A DNA stretch of 64,000 nt from Todiramphus chloris collaris (taxonomy: Eukaryota; Chordata; Aves; Coraciiformes; Alcedinidae). This document shows, piece by piece, positions 49,971-60,781 of this stretch (position 1 is its first letter; each line of letters begins with the position of its first letter). The DNA lies in contig JANVCC010000077.1 in assembly GCA_025345505.1 (NCBI GenBank), forward strand, positions 4,775,494 through 4,839,493, written 5' to 3'. The position numbers were made by a program, and so were the translations under genes. Below the pieces are notes generated by a model. It worked only from the letters and a program-made list of their open reading frames with translations. It had not been told where the DNA came from and made no database searches.

Positions 49971-52900
49971 GTGATCCACACAACTGTAAAACAAGGATTT
50001 TTAGGAAGACTCCTTGGAAGGTCATCCAGCTGGCCCCTACCCCAGGGCAGGATTGACTCTGCACTATGTCTTTCCAGACAGACTTTTCTTCAGCCTCTTC
50101 TTGGAGCCCTTGGCAGTGGAGAACCACAGCCTGCTGCAGCAAGCGACCCCAGCACTGGCACTCTGCGGCCGAGAAGCTTCCCTCCACCTACAGCAGATGT
50201 GCCTTCCTTCACTTTAAGCCTGTTAGCCCTGCCGAAAGAGGAGGTCTGGTTTATCTCTTTCCTCTTCTCAGCTCCGGGTGGCATGTTTGCAGGCTCCTGT
50301 CACCCCAGCCTCCCCCAGCCTGACAGCTCCAGCTGCTTCCTCTTTGCCCACAGCTGCCTTCTAGATACCCTGCAGCAGACCCAAGTACCATCCAGATATA
50401 CCACCTAGGGTGATATCAAGGGTAGACCAAAGCCTAGATCTACCTTTTTGGGTAAAGAGCTTTTCCAGGCACAGGCACAGGATGAATGTGTAATGCCATG
50501 CTTATGCTGGTGCGAAAGAGGGAGCTCATTTATTTCCCTACCTGTGCTGTGCCTGAGGATCATTGAAAACAAGCGGGGGCTGTGGGGTGGGGGTTTTACC
50601 CTACTATTGGCAATGCTATAGAAAACAGAGGTGTAATAGTTTTTACTGAATGTGTTTATTTTGTTTGTTTATATCTGTGCAACCCACAGAAATGACTCGA
50701 AAACATTCTCAGCTAAAAGCATGAGCTGCTCCATTTTGAGCTTAAGAAGTAATTTCTGTACCCAGGAGCTGTACCCATTCTCAGTGGAGTGGGAATAGTA
50801 CCACGCACTGTGCAGTGCATAATATTTATGTGATTATACCCTCTAGGCAACAACCTGGTGCTTAAGAAATGAGTCAGTTGGAGACCAAGGCAGAGGGAAT
50901 TGGATTCAGCAATGGTAGGATTTGCTTTCAAAAGATATGGACCAAAGTAACCACCGTTTCTCCAAGATGTGCTTGTCCTAACAGTCAATTAACTGGCATG
51001 TGTAAGAATATTTGATGTCATTTGATGGCTCCCAACAATCTAAAGAAGCAGGAACCACACATAAGGACTGGGATTTGCAGCATTAGAGTCTGTTTAGGTA
51101 TCGATGGGCAGGAATAGCCGGGAGATGTGAGTGAAAACCTGGCCAGTCTGACAACGGCTGTATTAGTGGGAAGAGATCTGTCAGTGCGGAATAGGAGCAG
51201 ATTCCTGGGAAATACAATATGGGAAAAGGGAAGAGACAGGACAAAAAGGCAAGAAACGCGTGTGGGGAAACAGCGGCAGGAAGAGGAAAGAACAAATGAG
51301 AACTGGCAAGTTGATAGAAGAACAAAGGGGCTTTGTCTCACATTAAAGACAGCTAACTACTCAAATCATTTTCCCATGTAAGCAATTACTGCAGCTACCC
51401 CAGGGATAGTATGTGGTTGCAAATGGGAAGATGGGTTCTTTAGATTCATAACTGGGTCTGTGAACTGCTCCATTAATATGGCTCATGATGCTCTGGGCCA
51501 TGTCAGGCAAGTGGAGAAATTGAAACTTACTTGTGGAGATTGCTGGAATCCCTGGTTTAAAAATTGCCTGTCCATCTGTACACAGGAGTAAGTCATCAGC
51601 TAGCGGAACAGAAAGAAGAGTGGCTTCTGAAAGGAGACAGAAGGTTTGGCTTATTCCTGTTTCACTCCTGACAGCAGCTGTTGACAGCATCTTGCAGCAG
51701 TCGTTGGAGTCACGTAGGCATGAGTCAGGTAAAAATCAGATGTAAGTCTGAGATTCCTTTTCAGCCTCATTTTTCAGAAGTGCTCAGTGCAGGCAACTCC
51801 CATTCAAGCCAATGCACTTGGCTAATTTCTGTTTAGCTTAATTCTGTTCTACACCAGCAGAGCTGGGGATACAAACCAGGTCTGAGAGACACTGGGGCCA
51901 CAACAAACTGAAATTCAGTTGGTTCTTCCTAATTGCACAGGTTGTGGCATGCATTTTTTTCCAAACCTTTGGGAACAGTCACTGATGATTATGGATTTGT
52001 TACAGAATGTACATTTAAAGTGAAAAATATATGAAGGGGTTTTTTTTTATTGAATGTGTCCAAGCAGTTACTAATCTTTTTATTAGCTTCCCAGGGAAGA
52101 AAAAAGATTCCAGCTTGACATCAAATCACATCTATGGGGCTATAAAGTGAGGCGGGTGGTTGTCTGGTTGTCCTGCTGCAGAGTTTGTGTCTGATAGTGC
52201 TTTTCACCTTCTAGAATTAGATTTTGGCAGTGGGTTATTCTACTGAAACAGAGAAATCCGTACCAAGAATAATGTTTGTGATCTGATCTCTTTTGTTAGA
52301 CTTTGTTTCAAGAGTGACCAAGTCATGACACTGATGAGGTCTCAGCTTGACAGTCTCCTATTGCCACTGCTCAGCTGTCCTTAGACCTGGATATAAATTT
52401 ACCTGTCTTCCAGCTCTCCTTTTACTGGCACAAACTTATCTCACTGCTTGTGCTGTGAGTGTTTTGATATCAGCCACTCCAAAATTAGAAACTGATGTTA
52501 TGGAAAATTTAATAACATCAAAGAAATGCCAAACCATCTTCTCTGCTGTCTTGTGCTGTGCTTTGTTAGCCTGAGGAATTTCTTCCATTTCACAACCGAC
52601 TGGAGGACGTGGGTTCACGATTGTGCCCCAGCAGGGATACCATGCAGCTTAAGCCCCAGACGAGGACTCCACAGTATTTAGGTTACTCTGTATACCACTT
52701 TCCTGCCCGTTCTCCTGTGTGACCCTTGATCTGCCTTCCCCTCAGTCTCTCTTGGCTTTCTCTCACCTTTGGTCTTGCTGAGGTTTGGGGTTAACTCTTT
52801 GAGGTAGCAAGCACACCAGCATAGCACTTAGCGTCCCTTGTCTCAGCTCAAGCAACTCGAGCCCTGGAAATTTGGCTGATCCTGTCTCTTTTGGTGTTCT

Positions 52901-53097
52901 TCACCTAATCCCCTTTTAAAAGCTTGTTTTGAGTTTTATTCTCTCCAAAAGGCAGCATTTTACTCTTGATGGATGCTGTGCCCTGGAAGCTTTTACCTGG
53001 GGTGGGAGGGTCCAGTTGTGTTCCCCAGGACCTGGGGCCACCCCTCCCCAGCTACAGAGAGAAAGTTTCCCTTTGCAACACTGAGAATAGACAGAAA
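49971..53097. other. Intergenic, no gene seen; possible old repeat at 51.8 kb
   Basis: 51780-51870 resembles old amniote repeats (GGCAACTCCCATTCAAGCCA .. AATTCTGTTCTACACCAGCA). The 51.2-51.35 kb stretch is purine-rich. Frames at 50.0-50.4 kb occur on both strands in GC-richer DNA and are not convincing. Confidence 0.5.
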
Positions 53098-53284
53098 CAA
53101 GAAGCCGGAGGAGGTGGGAAGAAGAGAAGGGAAGAATGAGCTAGGTTAGGGGAAATACAGCCTGGAAGAAAAGGAAAGGACCAGCTGATCTGAAAGCCAC
53201 GATAAAAGCCGGAGGACAAAGGACGAAAGAGCCTGGGAGATTATCGAGGGGAAGCGGGAGGAGGAGCAGAAAATGCAGCAGAAC
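53098..53284 (+). other. Purine-rich block ending in a perfect splice donor
   Basis: Roughly 190 bp made mostly of A and G, with AAGCCGGAGGA occurring twice (about 53100 and 53207). It ends directly at GTAAGT (53285-53290), a perfect donor. Purine-rich sequence resembles exonic splicing enhancers, so a noncoding exon is possible. Stops occur in the forward frames and no acceptor is obvious. Speculative. Confidence 0.25.
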
Positions 53285-53869
53285 GTAAGTGGGAATGATG
53301 TAAAGTGCTGCGGGGAGGAGGGGAGTTTCCTACCCAAAGCAGAGCGTCGTTTAAGTTACTCAAACACCTCCCTTTACAAGGATCAAGCCCCTTTCTCCCT
53401 TCTGACTAGGAGCACCTGACAAACGAAGGAGCTGCTTCAGCAGGGAAAAAGCTGTCCCTGTCCATCCTACAGCCGTGACAGCATCAGCCCCGATTGCTCA
53501 TCTATTTCCAAGTACAACCGAGTCATTTTGCGGGTGGGCAGAGAAGTCAGGGACACTCTGCGACCAGCAGCCTGCAGCGGAGGAAGCATTAGTACTGCTG
53601 TTGGTAGCCTTGTTATTTTCTTCTAATAAAAAGGTGGTCGTGACTCACTCCATTAAGAAACAAAAGCAGAGCTATAATCTACTGAAAGGCAGTTGTTTGG
53701 ATGCTCAGCATTAGGTGTGTAAAGGGAGGAAGGTCAGCTACAGGTCAGCTCTGGCGATATCCGTCATGCCGCCGGTAGAGACCAAACTTCAGGTATTCCC
53801 CAGGGAGCTGATTTTCTGGGCTGGTGTGATTTGCCCCCTCCTGCAGATTAGCAGTTCAGCCAGGGGGAG

Positions 53870-54310
53870 TGGGGGCGGGGGCAAAGATCGCTTTCCCACC
53901 CCTCCATCTTTCACGTGGGTTTCCTGAGAGGAAATGATGCTCTCGTGTGACTGTGGCGGCCCCCCGCTTCCTCCCGGGCGGGAGGAGCGCTCCAGCATCT
54001 GCCCGCAGCCCCTCTTCCCCTCCCTGTGCCGCACTGGGACCAGTTCGCCAGCTGGGCTGTTACTGGGGGCCAAGCCCCGAGGGAGCCAGGCTGCTTCTCG
54101 GGGAAGAAGCAGCGGCTTCTGAAGCTGGGGGCTGGGAGGCAGGAAAGGCAGGTTGTGTTCAGGCGGGGCGGAGGTTTCCTGTGGGAGGGGGAGCGGGTCA
54201 CCGTGCCCCTGCCCATGTCAGACTCCCCACCTAGTGAAAGATAAAGGGAGGGAACGGGCCTGGCCATGGGATGATGGGTTTTCGACATGGCTGTGGCCGT
54301 GCTTCTGGGG
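53870..54310. promoter_or_regulatory. Upstream CpG-rich region (about 1.7 kb 5' of the promoter)
   Basis: GC-rich stretch with about 20 CpGs in 330 bp, beginning beside an E-box CACGTG (53912-53917). It is separated from the main island by over 1 kb of ordinary sequence. Long open frames on both strands here reflect GC bias. It may be an upstream alternative promoter or enhancer. Confidence 0.5.
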
Positions 54311-55689
54311 CTGGGGATCCAGTTCTGTCAGGGACCACGCTGGGACGTGGGGATGTCTGACCCAGCCACGAGGCTCCGGCAATGCCCGGCTGCCTCCCAG
54401 GGTGGGCGCAGAAGAAGGGATGGAGCCAGGCCACCATGACAGCGGTGGCCAGGTGAAGACAACACCCACGCTAAGATGCTCTCTGAACATCTGCCCCTAC
54501 CCACAAGCTATTTCTATTTTAGTTCCATCTCATACCCTGACTGACTCAGAGAAGGGGGGTGAGGAGGGTCAGGTTAGAAGGAGACAGCTGGGGGCTGCAG
54601 GGCGGTTGAAAGAGGAAGAGGAGGAGGTGCTTCAAAAGCAGTAGTTGCTGTTCTTTCAATCGGCTTGAACGTTTTCCTCGCAGTCTCTTTCACACTTCTC
54701 TGTTTCAGCTGCAGGCAGCGTGCGGCTGGGATGGCACTTCCTGCCTGCTCTTGAGGTGAACATACTTTCAGGGCACCATCAGAACAAATGACACCTTGCT
54801 CTTAGGGAACTCCACTGTAATCTGCTGTGGCTGTAATGAGCTTGGCTGGAGCTCATCCTTTTGCCTAACTTCTTCCAGGAATTTCCAGATCTCTTTTTGG
54901 TCATTATACAAAACTTATCTACAGGGAAAGTGCAAGTGCCAAATTTCCCAATTCCTGTGCATCCTAGTGTCACAGTTTCTGGACACAGGCACAGCCTGAG
55001 GGCTGCCATGTAAGTCTTGCAGGTCTTCGAGGCACAGTCCTGCAGACTAGAAGTTTGCCATAAAGGAAGGGACACGAGAACCCCCCGAACAGCCATGCTA
55101 GCCATTGTTAGACACCTGTATTGCAGGTGGCTCTCCCATACCTGACCCACTCTCCAGAGCATTCATGAATTTTGCAGAAATGGCACATCTCGCTTTGTGC
55201 CAGACTGTTAGTCCTCGTTTACTCCTTTGCTGTCAGGCTGTAAGCCTTGGGCTAGGTGACCACAACCTCGGGGGTGTCCCCCAGGCAGTCCACGCTTATC
55301 ACTCGGATACCGGGCTGTCTCTATGCAAAGTGCGGCCCGGGCAGGGAACCCAGAGATCTTTCCGAGGGGGTCCGGGAGCCGGCAGCTCCCGCACCCTGAG
55401 CAGGTGCAGGCAGCCCTGCTCAGGCTTTGCTGGCTGTGAGGACATTCACGGTGAGGGGCGAGTGAGGGAATAAAATAAGGCGAACTGAAACCCGCTTTGC
55501 AACCTGGTGTGAGAAACCTGCCCCAGTGCTGCCCTTCCGTCCTTCCTTTCCTCCTCCTCCTCCTCCTCCCCCGGCACGCTTCCCGTCGCTCTTCTCTGAC
55601 TGAGGAGGGGGAGCGGTGGTGCTGGGATGAGCCTCAGGCCGATGACTGGAGAATTTTTGCGGTGTTTTTCAGCTTCCTCTGCCTCCGAG
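54311..55689. other. DUSP5 5' flank, no gene seen
   Basis: Contains an AP-1 consensus at 54542-54548 and a (CTC)n tract at 55551-55571 leading into the promoter island. The frames 54153-54644 and 55105-55473 lack domains. They could lie in upstream noncoding transcripts, but nothing in the sequence shows it. Confidence 0.55.
55551..55571. repeat. (CTC)n microsatellite
   Basis: Six consecutive CTC/TCC triplets running into a short C-run, at the upstream edge of the DUSP5 island. Confidence 0.8.
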
Positions 55690-55736
55690 CCTGACTAACG
55701 CTGCTGCCGCGGCGGCCCCCGCCCGCTGCCGGGGAG

Positions 55737-55760
55737 GGGAGGGAGGGAGGGGGGGAGGGG
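55737..55760 (+). other. G-rich run with quadruplex potential in the DUSP5 promoter
   Basis: Repeated GGGAGGG blocks supply more than four G-tracts within about 25 bp, just upstream of the GC boxes. This fits the sequence pattern of a G-quadruplex. Formation is untested. Confidence 0.5.
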
Positions 55761-55771
55761 ATCCCCGCCAG

Positions 55772-55802
55772 GGGGCGGGGCGCCGGGCGGCGCGGGGCGG
55801 GG
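55772..55802. promoter_or_regulatory. DUSP5: Paired GC boxes (Sp/KLF-type)
   Basis: GGGGCGGGGC at 55772-55781 and GGGGCGGGG at 55794-55802 sit just upstream of the first CArG box. They match Sp1/KLF consensus and are typical of CpG-island promoters. Confidence 0.6.
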
Positions 55803-55807
55803 GATGC

Positions 55808-55817
55808 CCATATTTGG
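55808..55817. promoter_or_regulatory. DUSP5: CArG box 1 (SRF site), CCATATTTGG
   Basis: Perfect CC(A/T)6GG match, 70 bp upstream of the TATA-like box. Its final GG forms an ETS core (GGAA) with the next two bases, so an Elk-type ternary-complex factor could contact the junction. Confidence 0.85.
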
Positions 55818-55836
55818 AAGGCGGGAGCGTCACTCC

Positions 55837-55846
55837 CCTAATATGG
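55837..55846. promoter_or_regulatory. DUSP5: CArG box 2 (SRF site), CCTAATATGG
   Basis: Second perfect CC(A/T)6GG match, 29 bp downstream of the first. CRE half-sites CGTCA lie on either side (55828-55832 and 55854-55858). Confidence 0.85.
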
Positions 55847-55877
55847 GCAGTGTCGTCAGGGCCCGGCCTCCCATTCA

Positions 55878-55884
55878 TATAAAT
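55878..55884 (+). promoter_or_regulatory. DUSP5: TATA-like box, TATAAAT
   Basis: An AT-rich heptamer in a strongly GC-rich setting, 32 bp after CArG box 2 and about 200 bp before the start codon. It predicts transcription initiation near 55905-55912. Confidence 0.65.
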
Positions 55885-56076
55885 GCCCGGTGGCGGCGGC
55901 CGGGATTCCCTACCCGGGCTCGGTGCGGTGCCTGCGTTCCTCCGTCCCTCCCGTCCCATCGCCGCCCGCCGAGCCCCTGCGGCTCCGCGCTGGCCCCGGT
56001 ACTTCCCAGCGGGCGCTCTCCTGCCGCTCTCCCCGCTCCTGCCGCGGCTGCCGCCGGGGTGTGACCCTCGGCCGAC

Positions 56077-56470
56077 ATGAAAGTCACGTCCCTCGACTGC
56101 CGCCAGCTGAGGAAGCTCCTGCGGAAGGAGCCCTCCCGCTGCCTGGTGCTGGACTGCCGGCCCTACCTGTCCTATTCCGCCTCCTGCCTCCGCGGCTCGC
56201 TGAACGTCAACCTCAACTCGGTGGTGATGCGGAGGGCCCGCGGCGGGGCCGTGCCGCTCCACTTCGTGGTGCCCGACGCGGCGGCCCGAGCCCGGCTGCT
56301 GCTGGGTGACGAGGGGGCGGCGGGGAGCGCCCGCCTGGCAGCCGTGGTGGTGCTGGACCAGGGCACGGGGCACTGGCAGAAGCTGAAGAAGGACAGCACA
56401 GCCCAGATCGTCCTCAACGCCCTGCTCTCCAGCCTGCCGGAGGCCGGGGCCAGGGTCTGTTTCCTGAAAG
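56077..56470 (+). CDS. DUSP5: DUSP5 coding exon 1: rhodanese/CDC25-like ERK-docking domain
   Basis: DUSP5 is a nuclear, inducible MAP-kinase phosphatase that dephosphorylates the Thr and Tyr of the ERK1/2 activation loop and anchors ERK in the nucleus. This exon encodes residues 1-131 plus the first base of codon 132. Visible are the N-terminus MKVTSLD, the rhodanese-fold strand VLDCRPY (24-30), RGSLNVNLNSV (39-49), the basic kinase-interaction motif RRAR (52-55, the ERK-docking arginines that in mammals also lie within the nuclear localisation signal), VVVLDQ (about 90-95) and ending in FLKG. I recognise it from close match to human DUSP5 throughout. The ATG at 56077 has G at -3 and A at +4, and no ATG lies between it and the predicted transcription start. 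The exon ends AAAG|GTGAGA, a strong donor at 56471, phase 1. Without splicing, the frame would run into the intron and stop at 56685. Residues 75-88 (Gly/Ala-rich) are the least conserved part. Identification is very secure. Confidence 0.97.
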
Positions 56471-57123
56471 GTGAGAGGGGTGACGGGGAAAGGGAGGGCA
56501 GGGGCTGGAGGGACTGGAGCGGATCGACCCTCGAAGTCCCCCAGGGTGGAGGCTGCTTCGTGGTGGTGGTCCTGTCCCTTTTCCGGCACCGCTGGCCCGC
56601 AGTTAACCTGATTATTGGTGGAGGACAGGGAGGTAACGCCGGGATTTCGTTTCTTTTCCACCCACTGGAACTAAATCCCGGATAGACTGTGCGGGCTGAG
56701 CCCAAATGCCTTTCCGCTCACCCCCGCTGCGCGTCTAAGAGGCTGATGAACATAAGGGAAGAAGAGAAACATTTGCAGATTATAAAAGGGAGAGGGGGCG
56801 AGAGAGATCGGGGCTGCGTGGAAAATGAAAGCAGCCGCGCGGGTAAGAGGAGAGCCAAGGCCACCGCTTCTCACACTCTGGCCGGTGACACGAGGCGGCC
56901 CGTTACTGGGCGTCCGAAACCAGAGGATCGGTGTCCGCTCCTCCACTCAGGGAGAAGAGGTTTATCTCTTTATCGGACATATCGAAGCTGGCCGGGGAAA
57001 CTCACAGCCGAAACTCCGAGGCTTGTCGAGGAACAGAAATGCCTCCTCCCCCCACGTGTGTTATAGCCCTTTGATTGCCGTTCTTTGTTTTCCTTCCCTG
57101 CAACCCGGCGATAATAAAACGAT

Positions 57124-57138
57124 AAAAAAAAAAAAAAA
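57124..57138. repeat. A-run (15) in intron 1
   Basis: Uninterrupted run of 15 A. It has no flanking retroposon body, so a simple homopolymer. Confidence 0.8.
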
Positions 57139-57234
57139 TTATTAGCAGCCTGCCCTTTCTCTGTCCTCCCACCCTTGCCTCCCCTCCATTTCTTCTGGCA
57201 CTGCCTTTGTCCTCTTGCCCTCTCTGTTTCCTCA

Positions 57235-57320
57235 GCTCCCCTCGGAGCGGGGCAGTGCCCGCCCGCACTAGGCTGCCGGGGCCGCGCGGCTCTCCTAAGC
57301 GGGACCACGCCGGAGCAGGA
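57235..57320. promoter_or_regulatory. CpG-dense patch in DUSP5 intron 1
   Basis: About eleven CpGs in roughly 80 bp, separated from the main promoter island by several hundred bp of lower CpG density. It may be an island shore, an alternative start or an intronic enhancer. Confidence 0.45.
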
Positions 57321-57389
57321 GTTTCCAACATCACACCCCCCGCAACACACACCTCTTCCCACCTGCATTATCCTGAGGTCATGGAGAGG

Positions 57390-57399
57390 CCATAAATGG
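57390..57399. promoter_or_regulatory. DUSP5: Intron 1 CArG box, CCATAAATGG
   Basis: Perfect CC(A/T)6GG about 0.9 kb inside intron 1, shortly after a CpG-dense patch. It may be an intronic SRF site that works with the two promoter boxes. Function is inferred from the motif alone. Confidence 0.55.
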
Positions 57400-58157
57400 A
57401 GGAGAAAACTAGTTGATGTTTCTTGAAGAAACTCTGCCCCTGTGTCCTCACCGGTCAGAGTTAATTCAATTTTTTAAGCCTTTTATCACACTAGTTTTTG
57501 TCCCGATGTGCCCAGTTTATGCCTCCTATAACGAACAGTGCCCGGAGGGCATCCCCGCCGTGTCAGAGGCAACTCCCTGTACCAAGGGGGAGAGAGGCTC
57601 CCCGTGCGGTTTGCCACCAGCCCGACTTTGTCTGGGCACTGCCAGACTGCCCTGAGGTCTGATAGTGGCACCAAAACCACCGATTCTGGTGCTGTAGGGC
57701 AGGGATATTACACTGTGGCGGAACAAGCAAATTCTTGGGGATCCCATTAAAGTAGGGGGTGAAGAAACATCGCCAGGGTTATTCTGGGAAGTCTGTGGCA
57801 AAGCAGGGGCTGAATTAAGCTCTGCGGACTCCCAGCCTGCTCGTTTAGCTGCAAGACCGTCCTTCCCTCCTCACCTACCAGCCCCACGCTTTGAAGTGGT
57901 GACTGTGGCTGTGGGCAGTTGATCTGGGGTGGGGTTTTCGTGTAGGCTCCGCTTTGTACCTTTTGTGTATTGCAAAGTACTTTATCTTGAAAGCCTGTCG
58001 ATTTGAGACTAAAAATATTTCCTATTGGTGGGTGAGAAAGTTTCCTCCTTTTCCTGCTGCTGGTCCCCTTTGCTTTGCTGGAAGTGCTCTGGGTCGCAGG
58101 ATCTGGCCCGTGAAGTCCGCAGCTCCGTTTCAGATCCGGTGTGGCCCGAGGAGCCAG

Positions 58158-58164
58158 TGACTCA
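58158..58164. promoter_or_regulatory. AP-1 consensus TGACTCA, intron 1
   Basis: One of four forward-strand AP-1 consensus heptamers between 53.6 and 58.9 kb (53641, 54542, 58158, 58898). AP-1 is an ERK-pathway effector, so these are plausible inducible elements. A heptamer also occurs by chance every few kb. Confidence 0.35.
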
Positions 58165-59528
58165 GTGGGCAGCGCTGCTGATTCACCCGGGCCACGGACC
58201 CCAGGAAGCTCTTGTGGTCTGGGGGAAGATCTCTGGGACAATAGGGATATAAATCACCCTGAAGCACTGGGGACTCAGAAGAAAGGGTCCTTTGGGGGTC
58301 TGCGGCAGCGACTTTGCAAATGATGGGATGTAAACCCACCCATAAAAAAAACCACAAACAAAAAAGAAAAACAACACTTGAGGTTCCCGTTTTTATTCCT
58401 GTTCTCTCTAGGTGTGGGGGAGATGAGAGGAGGTGTTGGCTACTCAAGGACTAGTGTGGTCTTGCCGATAGTGGTCTAGTTGCAGTGATAAAATATGGGC
58501 AGGTCACCCTCACTCCACCAGGTCACCAAGCGTCCTGAAGACCCGGCCCCAGGCAGGGCAGAGAGTGCAGAGCGATTGCATGCCAAGTTGTACACCAGGC
58601 CCCTCGCTTTGTGGCTTCCAGGTTTTCAGTGTGTCACTTCTTTCATCTGTGTAGGTGAAGTTTCATTCTGGGTGAGCTCAACCCTGGCACAGTCGCGTGG
58701 TGGAGAGAGAGCTTGCAGAAAAAGGAAACAGCCCCTCCTTTGGTGCTGACAATGATTCTATTATTTATTGATTAAAACCGAAGTGCAGCTCAGTTCTCTG
58801 TGATGAGCAACCTAGTATTTGCAGAAATGACCTTAGGGAAGCTAGGTTGAGTGGGGAGGGGTAAGAGAGGAGGTTGCTGGAGGATGGGATGAGAAGATGA
58901 CTCACTGTAAGAATGGCCTGCAAATATCCTGATCCCCAAGGCTTGTAATTAACCATTCACCCGCTGCATGCATTAGCTGCCCCAGAGACATGAGACCTGC
59001 ATGTCTGTTTGAACACACACACTGATTTGGCTCAGGCAAGTTTCTCTGTTCATTCAAGACTGAAACCAACAACACAGGGTGTAAATGGGGATAATGTCTA
59101 TTTATAGAAGCTGGACATATTTTTTCTATGTGATGGTAGTGGTTGGTGGGCAGGGGGGAGATAAGGTCAGCTGTGCAAAACGAGGATTTTAAAGTGCACC
59201 TTATAAAGGACAGCTGGAGATCAGAAGAGCAGGGGAGTCTGGTGAGCTGCTTGTGTTTGTTGGCTTTTCACACTGCCAGTTGTTAGGCATATCATTTTAT
59301 CAACCCAGTTGTTGTGGATATCATTTGATCACACACCCATGGTCTCCACGGTCACTTGTCTGCTTGACCCACTGCCTTGTGCTGTGAGCTTTGGGGTAAG
59401 CTGTCTGATTTGGCAGTGGCCCAGTGAGTAGGAGGAAAGGTGCACATGCTGAGTGCCAGTTGACTGCAAAGTCACCCTCTGTCATGGAAAACAGCCTTTC
59501 ATCACTTTCAGTGGGCTTTGGATCATAC

Positions 59529-59540
59529 CGGCCGCGGCCG
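59529..59540. other. Isolated 12-bp GC palindrome with a NotI site, intron 1
   Basis: CGGCCGCGGCCG is a perfect palindrome, and the overlapping 59534-59541 is GCGGCCGC. The surroundings have few CpGs. It could be a genuine small CpG cluster or, less likely, a library or assembly trace. Confidence 0.5.
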
Positions 59541-60781
59541 CTTGCAACATGAGGACCCCAGGGCAGGACTGAGTAGGCGACAGTACCACGTCATGAATTT
59601 GAGCACACATCTGCTCAAACATTGCATGGAGCTGAAATGTCAGAGGTAGCTAGCTGTGCTGTACTTGACAGCCCTGGCGATGAGGGTAGTGGGGGCCCTG
59701 CAGCTGCTCTTCAGCCCGTCCTTTGTTGTGAAACCCTTCCTGGCACTGGGGCACCCACACCAGCACTGCTTATCAGGGTGAAACTGTTACAGGTGAATGA
59801 ATCGCATCGGGCGGTTTGCTTTCCAACTCGTGTTTACTTGAGAGCCACACTCTGAAGGATTATTTAGTCTAGCTCTTCAAGAGCTTTTGCCTTCATTGGT
59901 GTTCTGAAAAAGCACAGGTGGCAGACACGTGGAACACCACTGACCTTTGCAAGCTGCCTCTGCTACCTGACTTATTCTCGTTCATTTTGGAGGTTGTGTG
60001 CTTCTGTGCAATGTATTCCCAGCCTGGAAACAGGCAATGATTTAGCTGACAACAAACTTTGAGTAACAATGTAATAATAGGATTAATTCCTTTTCATTAG
60101 CAGTGCACTGAATAAAACAAACGCAGTACTTAACCATGCAGAATAGCTCATGTGGGGCTATTCAGTTGTCAAATGCTGTCACAGGATTTCATTAAGTTTT
60201 ATAGCTGTGATTTAATAGATTGGTCTCAGTGGGACTGTCTTAGCTCCCTTGCTGTTTTGTGCATTGTTGTGATTAATGACATAGTTGCAAGCGTCCCCAG
60301 CTTGTGCTTATGTCCATTCACAAATGCAAATAAAATATTTCTTACGTTTTCACAACATATATAATAATAAGAACAGATTTAGAGAGGATGACTCCAAAGT
60401 ACAGAAATCTCCATCTCAGGTGCTAGGAACAGTGCTCATATATAAAACCCGAGGAAGGGAGTTTAGTCCCTGCGTACGGGAGTTAATGGTTGCTAGACTC
60501 CACAGAATTACACTCATTAACAGTTTTAATCTGGATGCACGGGCTCTTGGCAAGTTAATAATTGTCAGTGATATCAGAGGTGTTCCTGTGGGTGCCCGAG
60601 GCCTTTTAAACAAACCCATTTCCCCTGGGGAATGCTATCCCTCATTAACCCTCTGGGGCCCATCCCAGTGCAGCACCATCCTACTGCGTTGCAAGTGCTG
60701 GCACTTCATTTCTCCTCCAGTCTTTGGAAGTGCAAACATTCATCTCTTTTGGTTTTGTTTTGTTTTCCTCTTTTTCTCTAG

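Larger units (their letters stand above)
55690..56076 (+). promoter_or_regulatory. DUSP5: DUSP5 CpG-island promoter and 5' UTR
   Basis: Extremely GC- and CpG-rich, continuous with exon 1, so the island spans about 55690-56480. In order it holds a G-rich run (55737-55760), GC boxes, CArG box 1, a CRE half-site, CArG box 2, a second CRE half-site and a TATA-like box at 55878. With a start about 30 bp after the TATA box, transcription would begin near 55905-55912 and give a GC-rich 5' UTR of about 165 nt with no upstream ATG. The arrangement fits a serum/ERK-inducible immediate-early type promoter. DUSP5 induction through SRF and Elk-1 is reported in mammals. The start site itself is inferred. 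Confidence 0.85.
56471..60781 (+). other. DUSP5: DUSP5 intron 1 (4.3 kb)
   Basis: GT-AG intron of 4311 bp. It is not featureless. A CpG-dense patch lies at about 57235-57320, a perfect CArG box at 57390-57399, AP-1 consensus sites TGACTCA at 58158 and 58898, a CArG-like site with one extra A/T at 59199-59209, an A-run at 57124-57138, an A-rich tract at about 58345-58378, and an isolated 12-bp CG palindrome containing a NotI site at 59529-59540. Reading frames here are short and unconvincing. Confidence 0.9.

Noticed and set aside
55669-56661. 330-codon open frame on the minus strand over the DUSP5 promoter and exon 1
   Set aside because: It is a GC-bias shadow of the CpG island and of exon 1 on the opposite strand. 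Its product is Pro/Arg/Gly-rich with no domain.
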